A DNA stretch of 22,487 nt from the NCBI GenBank assembly GCA_036940085.1, contig JALLBK010000786.1:1-22487 (forward strand), in the 5' to 3' direction. Made by a program: the position numbers and the translations under genes. Source of the DNA: Discostella pseudostelligera (lineage: Eukaryota > Bacillariophyta > Thalassiosirophyceae > Thalassiosirales > Thalassiosiraceae). Each line of letters begins with the position of its first letter. Position 1 is the stretch's first letter. This document shows positions 9,895 through 18,052 of the stretch, in pieces. Under the pieces are notes generated by a model. The model had not been told where the DNA came from. It made no database searches and worked only from the letters and a program-made list of their open reading frames with translations.

Positions 9895-11775
9895 TTAGGT
9901 ACTCAAACGAAGTTTCGATTCCTTCTTCTCCCTCAATGTCTGTGAACATTTCACACGCGCGGCTTCATCGCCAATATCGTCCCACAACCCGGTATCTTCA
10001 TTGAGCTTTAGAAACCGACCGGGTGGATCCATCTTTCGCCAGTCCTTGACTATTTGCATTGCCAGTAATGGTTTGCATTCGCGTTTGGAATTCCTGTAGG
10101 CAATCTTCTTTGAATTGATGATAAGCCGGTATTTAATGTTTCCTGGATGGTGGTTCGTCCCTCCTGNTCCCTCCTGGAGGGTAGTGAATGAGAGAGTAGG
10201 AGTAGTCATGGAGATGAGTGCACCAACAAGCACAACACGTCGAAGACAACAAAGATAACTACTCACCACCACGACCAATGAGACAATCGTGCATCCCCGG
10301 GTGTCGTATACCCCTCAATAACTTGGGGTCACCGCTTGCACCAGAAGGAGAGTGCAACGATGACTGCGTTTGTTTTTTGCTCGGATTGACGCCTTTTCGC
10401 TTCTTAGCAGATGACTTGTCCGTTGGTTTCTCTGGTCGAGCCGCCTTCTTCGATACTTTGCAACCAGCCTTAGTAGCAGCTACATCCTCCTTCTGCCCGG
10501 CCCGGATTCCATTGTCATAGTCGCTTCTACTACTACCATTCTTCGTCTCGGCCGCCTGCTCTCGAGATTTCATGGAAATATGCTCAAACAAGTAATCATC
10601 GCAGTTGTCCTCCTCCTCATTATAGTGGTATCTAGCTGCTGCTGTTTGGAAGTGAGATGGTGGTGGTTGATGTGCATCGGGTTTCTGTTGCAATGTCCTC
10701 TGTAAGTTGAGGAGTTGATGACATAATGAAACCTCACTCTCCGAGAGTGTATTGATTGTATTGCTTGGTCGGATACCTGCAAACGGTGACAGCACAATGG
10801 AATACATTATTAATGTTCACATGAGTAATGGTATTGAATGAAATGCAGCGGACAGAGGGAAAGGATAACTCATAATACGCACCATTATAGGCTGGTGCCT
10901 GCGTATTGCAATACTCGCCATACATCTGCTCATAATTGGACTTGGCATGTCCCTGTGGTAGTGAAGTAGTACCATTACTTGAAGCCGGCGCCATTGCAAG
11001 GTGGTGCGTATTATTTGATTTCACGGCTTCTGTCACTACTACCGGAGCAGTTCGCTTCGATCGTTTCCTCTCTTGCTTCGTAGGGTGCATGGTGTTGACG
11101 CTGGCGTATTTTGCGTTGATTCCACTGGCTTCTCCACCTTGATCGTCGACGCTCCACTTCCTCTTGGCTGCCTTTGAACGCATCTTACTGTGCCATCGGT
11201 TCTTAACGTCGTTGTCGGATCGACCGGGTAACACTGTGGGTTGTTTTAAGCAAAGACAAGATCATGGGTGAGATGAGCGGTCACGGGGATACCACAGCAC
11301 ACAGCATGACATGGCGCATGCAAAAACAAAACTTACTAGCGGCAATTTTACTCCATTGATTTCCCAACACCGACTGCAACCTCAATATATTCTCATCCTC
11401 ATCCTCCGTCCACAATCCCTTCTTTACCTCGGGCTTCAAGCTGTTAATGTACCGTTCGCGGCACTGCTTGGCTGACCGGTTCTCCATTTGGGACGATAGC
11501 TCGGCCCAACTAATTTTATGAAAGTCGGGTGCATTGGCCACCAGTTGTGTTAGCCGTTCGTCCTCCTCGGCACTCCATCTACGGGTGGTGTGGCGTAGTT
11601 TGCCCGTGGTGGTGCTAAAGTGGGTGGTGGTGGCGGCGGCGGCAATGCTGTTGTTCGACTTGGCCGGCTTTCGAGGCTCCGAATTCGGCGTCGGAGGATA
11701 CGGCGGCTGGTACTCTGACCCTGGAGGGATGGTCGAGTAGCCATTGGCGTGATCAATCTTCGATCCTTTCTCCAT
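9895..11775 (-). CDS. Two-repeat MYB DNA-binding protein fused to a DUF6824-type domain
   Basis: Predicted nuclear transcription factor. Exons 11775-11337, 11233-10883, 10776-10267 and 10163-9895; introns of 103, 106 and 103 nt are all phase 1. Length is about 522 residues. MYB repeat 1 (about 66-114) has RRWSAEEDERLTQLV and SAKQCRERYINSL. Repeat 2 (about 119-165) has KGLWTEDEDENILRLQ, W141 and, across the first junction, KIAA-MLPGRSDNDVKNRWHS, so the splice rebuilds a canonical repeat. A basic, Ser/Thr-rich, low-complexity middle follows. The C-terminus (about 425-515) reads HDCLIGRGG-GTNHHPGN across the last junction, then CKPLLAMQIVKDWR, PPGRFLKLNEDTGLWDDIGD and ARVKCSQTLRE. I match this to the DUF6824 family common in diatoms; its biochemical role is not known to me. 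The start is the first in-frame ATG, in a favourable AACATGG context. The single N (10167) falls in the last intron beside the acceptor. Confidence 0.85.
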
Positions 11776-12697
11776 GTTGATGTTGGTTCGAAAGCTGGAT
11801 GAGATGCCTGGAGACAACCTAGTGATTATTATGAGTAATGAGCTTTGCACCCGGCCGGTTGATGGTGGTGATACGATTACAATCGCGATCTTTGAGACAG
11901 TGATGCCCGAGAGCAGTGGTGGGGCGCGGGTTGGTTCTATTGGGATGGCGACACAGTTGGCAGGACGACGGGGGGGTAATGCTAATGGAGAGACGAGCGG
12001 TGGATTGGTGCTAATGAATGGAGCCGTTATGGAAGAGTGGAGGGATGTGTTAATGTCAGGTGGTAGTGAGGGTGCGGGTGCGATGCGGCCATGGCCTTGT
12101 GGTGCTTTTGGATTTTGGACATGAGATTATTTCTGTTGTGTGCTGGGACCAGTTACTGCACTTGTGTTTTACTGTAATTCTACGTAACAAATACTAATTC
12201 CTACGTGAAGAAACAAGAATGATCAGAATTCATGATGCGGACAGACCGGAACGGTTTCGTCCTCATTCAAGACGCGAACTTGACCGACAAGTGCGATACT
12301 GCATACAGTGATGGTGTAGGAAACCTCGCCAAAATGCAGATCTTTCGTGTCGTGTCCCATTCAGCCCGCCCTTTGCGTTCTGGGTTCTCGGCTCTTGAAG
12401 TTCAAAGTTCACAACAGTAGCTGCCATGTCGAGCGACCGACAAGCGAGGTATCATTTTTCCCGCCAAATAACTGCCACGTGTAAGTTTCTCTTCCAGCGA
12501 GTTCGAGATCGAGCAAGTTCCACTGCATGCAGTAATCCTTCATCAATCATCTGGAAACTCTTACCCCTCAAGCAGATTCTTATTGAGCAATGGTGTTGAC
12601 AAGCAAATAATGCTCTATTGTTAGATGCACCCATGCAGAATACAATGAGCCCGGCAAGTAGTGAACCCTTTTCTGCGATGTTTCAATTCAGTCGATC
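11776..12697. other. 922-bp region upstream of the MYB-DUF6824 gene
   Basis: This lies between the MYB start and the stop of the next minus-strand gene. The half next to the MYB gene (11776 to about 12126) is free of stops in the MYB frame but has no ATG; it is also open on the plus strand (11774-12124, ATG start). The rest (12127-12697) holds only short unrelated ORFs and no recognisable gene. The MYB promoter and 5' UTR presumably lie here. Confidence 0.5.
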
Positions 12698-14022
12698 CTA
12701 CAAAACACCAAAATATTTCCGAGCCTGCTCTGCTGCATCATCATCCATCATGTCGATTGCAATCGTTCCATCGTTGCTCTTATTGTTATCATCCGTATCA
12801 TCATCGGTATCGGAGCTAAGTGGTCGTGATTGTATTGCATTGCGAACCAGAGCACGGAGATTCCTTCCGGCAACCATGTCTCCGATGTTTGTAGTGGTAA
12901 CTTCATCGTCGTTGCTGAAAGATTGATCAATGAGAATGATTTGATCATTCAGCTTCACTCTCTTTTCATACAATGCAGCGAGTACAACTGTGAGTTCATA
13001 TCGCATCTTCATCGGTTTGCATGTGAAATTCCTGAGAAGCAATACTTACTAACAAATCACCATCGAGTCGAACGGGTATGAATGATACGCTATCAACCAC
13101 AATGGGCATTGCATCATTATTCTCATCACGGTTATCGACATCATCGTCGAGCTCAAGTTGGCGCCTCCTCTTCCACCAAGCATTCCGTTTATACACCATA
13201 CTTAACAATTCATTGGCATAATATGCAGCACGATACAGTCCATTGTCTGGCGAGTCTATGCTACCCCCGCCAGTGGAATATTCAATGAATATCCGATTTT
13301 GTTGCTGATTGTTGGAGATGATGGATGGCAGTGGTGGCAATGAGCTTGGAGCGGCAAGGATGGACTGCTGCTGCTGTCGTAGTGGCGGTGATTGTTCTTT
13401 ATCTTCTTGCACTTTCCCTTCCCCTTTCTTCTCGTTTGCCTCCCTTTCTTTGCATTCGATGCAATCACCTCCACCGACTACAATATTCTTTTCCGCACCT
13501 ACATCGCTATGTCCCAAATCTTTTGACGGATCAACAATATCACGCACCAATTGCTTCACTTCCTTCGATTCGGGGAAACGACCCATAACTTTGCGATCCC
13601 AAAGCACAGCATCGTTGGCAGACACTCGAAAAATACCCCCCTCCTCCTCTTTCATTCCTCCGCCACCTGTCGGTATCAATGTTACCGATGCCAATCTATC
13701 TTCTTTTATAAATGTGGTTAATAATTCCATGGCGATCCAGGATGCACGTAGCATCCATCGACAGGAACTGCAGTATTCAATGGATATATCCACTCCTCCC
13801 CCAAAATCACCTCCTCCTACTGCTCCTCGTGCGGATTCTGCCCCCTCCTCTGATGTCATTGCAGCTGCTAATGCTAAGGCTACTGAACCGTCTCTACCCC
13901 GATTTCTGAGGCTAGAGAAGTAGTGATTATCGTTCGATAGCTTCATTGACATTTCTGTGGTTGAAATAGACTTAGTAGTCGTCGTTGTTGTCGTAATAGC
14001 AGGTACCATGACAAGTGCAATC

Positions 14023-14063
<41 letters not shown>

Positions 14064-14284
14064 GCTACTGCCTCTCCTTCTCCCCATTCCGTGAATCGAA
14101 TGATATTGCGTGGAAGATGATGCTGTTAATATAGAAGAAGAAGTTAATGAAGAATGTGGCAACATCATCGTCATAAATGGTGATGGTGATGAATTTGTTT
14201 CTGTTGTGCTGGACGTCGTAAATGGACAATGACATGACGAATATGGGATGCTGATGAATGCTAATAATTTACGATGATGATGAT

Positions 14285-14319
<35 letters not shown>

Positions 14320-14564
14320 CTAATGTTGACGATTGGGGTCGAAATAAAATTGCGTTGCGACCACGAGGATAATGGCAACGAGGGCGATAAGGAGACAGAG
14401 GAGGAGACAGACTTTGCTTCCGTCGTCCATTGATTTCCACCATGAATATGAGGTACTAGGAGTAGTCGAAGAAGAATGACGAACACTACCATGGTTTGGC
14501 GTAGTAGTAGCAGTAGTAGTCGACTTTGTCGGCGGCGGCGACGGCGCCATGGTTCGTGGTTCAT
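12698..14564 (-). CDS. Rdx-family (selenoprotein W/T-like) protein with two Rdx-like domains
   Basis: Thioredoxin-fold redox protein of the SelW/SelT/SelH (Rdx) type, Cys form. Exon 14564-13050 (505 codons) joins 12961-12698 through an 88-nt phase-0 intron (GTAAGT / GAAAAG); about 592 residues. Domain 1 (about 258-345): VDISIEYCSSCRW with the CxxC at 265-268, then IFRVSANDAVLWDRKVMGRF and VKQLVRDIV. Domain 2 (about 424-550): RIFIEYSTGGG, LYRAAYYANELLS, DSVSFIPVRLDGDLL|RVKLND, QIILIDQS and LRALVRNAIQ. It follows the same order, but STGG replaces the CxxC. The linker has another CxxC (CIEC, 368-371). The first 250 residues are low complexity (Gln run 83-93, Ser run 166-180, Thr run). A hydrophobic stretch at about 16-40 could be a signal or anchor. 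The start is uncertain because another ORF overlaps the 5' part; ATGs at residues 131 or 208 would leave both domains whole. The tail is acidic. Confidence 0.72.
14023..14063 (+). repeat. (CTA)n microsatellite coding for a Ser run
   Basis: About 13 CTA/ACT triplets, read on the minus strand as AGT codons for the Ser run of the Rdx protein (residues 166-180 together with neighbouring Ser codons). Confidence 0.9.
14286..14319 (+). repeat. (TTG)n microsatellite coding for a Gln run
   Basis: About 11 pure TTG triplets, read on the minus strand as CAA codons for the 11-Gln run of the Rdx protein. They directly follow the stop codon of the overlapping membrane-protein ORF, so they would be its 3' UTR if that ORF is the real gene. 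Confidence 0.9.
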
Positions 14565-14721
14565 TGTTCATCTTCATGCATCGTCCGTCGTCGGGGGGCG
14601 GGGCGACGGGCTGATCGGGCGGACATCGACCGGACAGCACCGGACCGAATTTAGCTGTATCATTTTGGCTGGAAGGGGCCCGAATCGACCTCCCATCTGT
14701 GACGGACTCCCAACTCCACAT
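14320..14721 (-). CDS. Possible small single-pass membrane protein overlapping the Rdx gene in another frame
   Basis: ATG-started ORF of 133 residues on the same strand as the Rdx gene, in a different frame. It has a Pro/Thr/Ser-rich N-terminal part (SPPPTKSTTTATTT). Then WWKSMDDGSK precedes a strong transmembrane helix at about 104-124 (VCLLLCLLIALVAIILVVAT), and the protein ends QFYFDPNRQH. Codons in the helix (CTC, GTC, ATC, GCC) look like normal coding use. Internal ATGs at residues 49 and 51 are alternative starts. It could be a tail-anchored protein, or a shadow of the Rdx N-terminus. If it is real, the Rdx gene probably starts downstream of its TAG at 14320. No family is recognised. 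Confidence 0.4.
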   Translation of the reverse strand: MWSWESVTDGRSIRAPSSQNDTAKFGPVLSGRCPPDQPVAPPPDDGRCMKMNNEPRTMAPSPPPTKSTTTATTTPNHGSVRHSSSTTPSTSYSWWKSMDDGSKVCLLLCLLIALVAIILVVATQFYFDPNRQH

Positions 14722-14851
14722 CCATTGCCATTCTAAATTCTACTCCTACTACCAATACCTCCACGATAGCCGCCATCTTGTTGTTGACAATCCCCTCCCC
14801 TACCGCTACCGCGAGGGCTGCTGGCCCCAACTAATCACTACCCGCCTATCG

Positions 14852-14869
14852 AATAATAATAATAATAAT
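14852..14869 (+). repeat. (AAT)6 microsatellite
   Basis: Six AAT triplets, 21 bp upstream of the ceramide synthase start codon, in its presumed 5' UTR. Confidence 0.85.
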
Positions 14870-14889
14870 CAGCCAAGTAATATCCAGAC

Positions 14890-16626
14890 ATGCCACCACC
14901 AACGTCAACTTCATCATCATCTGCACCATCAGCACCATCCATACTATCCCAACAAAAACTCTACCGTCGCTCTCATCCCAATGAAGCCTTACCAAATCCA
15001 GCATTTTTATTAACCTCCAAATTCCTCGATGTAGTATGCTGTTCGACTACGCTATTTCCATCACTTTGTCCATTCAATGATAATGAGTCATCGTCTGCAG
15101 CAGCAGCAGCAGCAGCAGCACTACGAGGTGTGAATGGGGGCGCAGGTGGAGCAGCAGCATTGAATGGGGGCGCAGGCGGAGGGTGGCGAAACTATTTACC
15201 CGATGATTGGGTTCATTTCCCTTCAGGGAAATTAAGTCATTCTTTTGGGAATTTTTATGAAGATGGAAATTTAGAGGAAGATTTGACGTTTGGAGAGTTT
15301 TATAGTGATTGGCAGCAGAAGCTTCTGCAGCAGCAGGCGAAATTGAAGGAGGAGGAGTTGCATAAGCAGAAGGAGCAATTGTCGTCGAAGTGGAGCAATC
15401 TATTCACTCCCGCTGCCACTACCACCAGTGCCACCACCACCGTCAACAATGATTCAGTTCTCACCCAAACATCCCACCTTCTTTCGGCATACTACACCTT
15501 CGCCTTTCAAACGAACAACACTACCCTCTCCACACTCACTCATCCCTCGACACTCGTTGTACTTGCCATCCTCGTACTACTCTTCCGAACCATGAAAAAG
15601 ATATTCTTGCCCAAATTTTCATCAATAGGGGAATCATTGGGCAAGGCCACCCATGGCTCAGGATGGATTGAGAATAATCAAGATCGGATACAGAAATTTG
15701 GAGAGTATATCTATCGATTGCTCTATCATAGTGCAGTATCGATCTATGGAGTTTGGTATTTTCATGACAAACCCTGGTGGAGCGGCATTGGGGGAGGAGG
15801 AGATGGCAGTGGTGGTGACGGAGGCACCAAGCATCTATGGATCGGTCATCCCAACCAAGTTGTCCATCCCGGTATGGCATGGTACTACCTCCTTCAATGT
15901 GCCTACAATGTCGACGCTCTCCTTAGTTTATGTGAACTTTCGTTCGAGATTGAATGTATCAATCCATTCACCTACTCTTCGGCATTGGACTTTTTGGAAC
16001 GTGAGCAGGTGGTAGATGAACGTCAACGAAAAGAGCAGGTGTATAAATTGATGGCATCGAGTGCTGGCGAAGGGGCACGTCGTCGTCATCGTCAATCGGT
16101 ACTATGGACACCATTGTTTCGTATAGTATGGAGCACCAATATCCGTGGTGATTTTCGTGAAATGATGGCACATCATATTGTGACGAATGCATTAATCTTC
16201 TTCTCGTCCTATTATCGATTGACACGTGTGGGCAGCATGGTGTTTTTGGTTCATGATTTGAGTGATGTCCCCGTCGATATGAGCAAATTGGCCAATTTCG
16301 TCAAATGGAAAATTACGACGATATTTTGCTTTGTTGGTATGGTGATCATGTGGATGATTACCCGGTTGTATATTTTTCCATTTGTGATTTGTCGTGCGGT
16401 AGTACTGGAAATTTATGAGTATTTAGTATGGAGGGATGGAGCCTCGTTGGATCCGGCAATGTACAATGCCTATTATTTATTCTTTTATGTATTGTTGGGG
16501 TCGTTGGTATTATTGCATTTGACATGGTTTTTGATATTGTTGCGAATTGGATGGACGTTGGTGAGTACTGGCGAGCGACATGATTATACGGAGCATAAGA
16601 GTGGGGAGAAACAGAAGGGTAATTGA
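14890..16626 (+). CDS. Ceramide synthase (LAG1/CERS family, TLC domain)
   Basis: Multi-pass ER enzyme that N-acylates sphingoid bases with acyl-CoA. A single exon of 578 residues. The TLC/Lag motif is clear: DFREMMAHHIVTNALIFFSS with the catalytic His pair at 428-429, then TRVGSMVFLVHDLSDVPVDM (HDLSD 455-459). Hydrophobic segments lie at about 219-234, 280-290, 327-350, 425-440, 475-500 and 525-555. The N-terminal 200 residues are not family-like: an Ala run, two NGGAGG units, an acidic SHSFGNFYEDGNLEEDLTFG stretch, and a short Gln/Lys/Glu coiled coil (about 142-165). About 60 extra residues, including RRRHRQ, separate LCELSFEIE from the catalytic His motif. The start is the first ATG after the AAT repeat. 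No intron is needed. It diverges from the Rdx gene and converges with the GNAT gene. Confidence 0.9.
   Translation: MPPPTSTSSSSAPSAPSILSQQKLYRRSHPNEALPNPAFLLTSKFLDVVCCSTTLFPSLCPFNDNESSSAAAAAAAALRGVNGGAGGAAALNGGAGGGWRNYLPDDWVHFPSGKLSHSFGNFYEDGNLEEDLTFGEFYSDWQQKLLQQQAKLKEEELHKQKEQLSSKWSNLFTPAATTTSATTTVNNDSVLTQTSHLLSAYYTFAFQTNNTTLSTLTHPSTLVVLAILVLLFRTMKKIFLPKFSSIGESLGKATHGSGWIENNQDRIQKFGEYIYRLLYHSAVSIYGVWYFHDKPWWSGIGGGGDGSGGDGGTKHLWIGHPNQVVHPGMAWYYLLQCAYNVDALLSLCELSFEIECINPFTYSSALDFLEREQVVDERQRKEQVYKLMASSAGEGARRRHRQSVLWTPLFRIVWSTNIRGDFREMMAHHIVTNALIFFSSYYRLTRVGSMVFLVHDLSDVPVDMSKLANFVKWKITTIFCFVGMVIMWMITRLYIFPFVICRAVVLEIYEYLVWRDGASLDPAMYNAYYLFFYVLLGSLVLLHLTWFLILLRIGWTLVSTGERHDYTEHKSGEKQKGN
15097..15120 (+). 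repeat. (GCA)8 repeat coding for an Ala run
   Basis: Eight pure GCA triplets in the N-terminal extension of the ceramide synthase. Confidence 0.9.
15131..15180 (+). repeat. 20-bp direct repeat in the ceramide synthase gene
   Basis: TGAATGGGGGCGCAGGTGGA (15131-15150) recurs at 15161-15180 with one mismatch, separated by GCAGCAGCAT. It codes for two NGGAGG units around a short Ala run. The 30-bp period keeps the frame. Confidence 0.85.
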
Positions 16627-16725
16627 CACGATACTATTTACATTCATTTATATGTCGGAAATGTAGATTTAAATCGATGTGTGGTCAACATGCTCATACC
16701 CTACATGCCCGGTTCTCCAAGGACA

Positions 16726-17643
16726 TCATCCGAACGATCGACGCATCAGTGTCTTACCTTCCTGTACTGCCAAGAAATCCATCATGTCCTGCGACGTAGT
16801 CGACTCCACCAACGCATATCCCCTATCGTTATACATTCGAAATACCAATTCATCATCGAGTCGAATGCACAAGTACAGTTCATCATACTTCCAATTCATA
16901 TTGGCACGACATTCTGCTTCGAATGCAAGGTTGGACGCTATACCACGACGACGATACGAAGGGTGTACAACTAGATCTGAAAAGTATGGACATGGTCGTT
17001 GGATAGTGGCCATTGTTGGCTTCTTCGTCGGTAAACTCACACCTAACATCCCTTCCTTGGCCTTGGGTGTGCGGCCATCAATGTCACAAAATCCAATAAT
17101 CTTCGAATCGTCGTCTGCTGGTGTTGCCACCAAATAGAAATGTCTATCATTATTCTCATCATTGTTGATGGAAGGAGCATTGTAAGGAAAATTGTTCTGC
17201 AGCCGATCTAATTCCAATAGGTATCGAATTGATCGCATAATTGGATTTATTTTTGTACTTGTACTAGTATTGGAAGAGGAGAAGAAGAAGGCATCGGTGA
17301 TCGAATCCGCAACCTGACCTAAATCGGAGTATCTCGCTTCGCGTATATGAAAACCAGCATTGTTTGGAGAAGTTGGCGTAGAATAGTCGGCGATAGCATT
17401 AGCCGCATCGACTATTTCCGAGTCGATATGTCGAATCGAAGATGAAGAATTATGCGCACATTTGTGTACATGATGTTTGGCATCAATGGTGCGCATTATT
17501 TGTCGCGTCGAAAGCAATACTGGTGGATATGCAGTGAATGCCGCTCTTAGACATGATGTTGATGTTGATGATGATGCCACATGGTGCATCGTCGCAGCCA
17601 CAGCCACAAAGGCTGCAAAATATCTAATCTCCACCCTTACCAT
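16726..17643 (-). CDS. GNAT-family N-acetyltransferase with an N-terminal targeting-like segment
   Basis: Predicted acetyl-CoA-dependent acetyltransferase; substrate unknown. A single exon of 305 residues from the ATG at 17643 (the frame is open a little further upstream, but only a TTG lies there). The GNAT fold begins at about residue 98 (FHIREARYSDLGQVADSITD). A middle strand is at 168-190 (HFYLVATP, KIIGFCDIDG). The acetyl-CoA motif A is YFSDLVVHPSYRRRGIASNL at 220-239, with RRRGIA as the pyrophosphate-binding loop. DELYLCIRLDDELVFRMYND and RGYALVES form the C-terminal part. Residues 7-25 are hydrophobic (RYFAAFVAVAATMHHVA) and are followed by a Ser/Thr stretch and LRAAF, which could be a diatom plastid or secretory presequence; this is inference only. 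Its 3' end converges with ceramide synthase. Confidence 0.85.
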   Translation of the reverse strand: MVRVEIRYFAAFVAVAATMHHVASSSTSTSCLRAAFTAYPPVLLSTRQIMRTIDAKHHVHKCAHNSSSSIRHIDSEIVDAANAIADYSTPTSPNNAGFHIREARYSDLGQVADSITDAFFFSSSNTSTSTKINPIMRSIRYLLELDRLQNNFPYNAPSINNDENNDRHFYLVATPADDDSKIIGFCDIDGRTPKAKEGMLGVSLPTKKPTMATIQRPCPYFSDLVVHPSYRRRGIASNLAFEAECRANMNWKYDELYLCIRLDDELVFRMYNDRGYALVESTTSQDMMDFLAVQEGKTLMRRSFG

Positions 17644-17762
17644 TGCAAATCTCTCTAACAAATGAGTTGATACCTGGCTGGTTGAACTGCGGCTTCTGAC
17701 TTCTTTCGACGCATCACCGTCGCCATCTCCTCGCTCACTTTCGAGCGTCGACGGCGGCTACG

Positions 17763-17963
17763 ATGTCGTCGGCGGCACCATCGTCATTCGTTATGGTCAA
17801 TGGATTTATTTTGGCGGATAAGCAAAAGGACCGCGCCCTCATCGATCTTCCCGCCACAATTTTCTTTAAGATAATACACGTGGAAGGAAATGGGGATGCT
17901 TGCTCCACAACATCATTCACGCAGATTCACGCCTTGCTCACCATCCGCCCTTTGGGTAGATAG
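17763..17963 (+). CDS. Small ORF of uncertain reality
   Basis: ATG-started ORF of 66 residues (MSSAAPSSFVMVNGF ... HALLTIRPLGR) in an otherwise gene-free gap. No domain is recognised. The only support is position and the two AATAAA words 23-36 bp downstream on the same strand. An overlapping minus-strand ORF of 61 residues (17920-17735) is equally anonymous, so either or both may be chance. Confidence 0.2.
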   Translation: MSSAAPSSFVMVNGFILADKQKDRALIDLPATIFFKIIHVEGNGDACSTTSFTQIHALLTIRPLGR

Positions 17964-17985
17964 TGAATCGACGATAGATCAATAG

Positions 17986-17999
17986 AATAAACAAATAAA
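17986..17999 (+). promoter_or_regulatory. Two AATAAA words (possible polyadenylation signals)
   Basis: AATAAA occurs at 17986-17991 and 17994-17999 on the plus strand. The known flanking genes are both on the minus strand, so these would only serve the small plus-strand ORF. AT-rich chance is the alternative. Confidence 0.25.
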
Positions 18000-18052
18000 G
18001 CAGCTTCTATTCTTGTTATTATCACGCCCTTTTCATAGCTCCACCACCACCA

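Larger units (their letters stand above)
17644..18052. other. Intergenic region between the GNAT and REX4 genes
   Basis: 409 bp that must contain the GNAT promoter. It also holds one short plus-strand ORF (17763-17963) followed by two AATAAA words on the same strand. Nothing else is recognised. Confidence 0.5.

Noticed and set aside
12232..12634. Two short ORFs (plus 12232-12420, minus 12452-12634)
   Set aside because: Both are near-random length, with no domain and no link to neighbouring exons.
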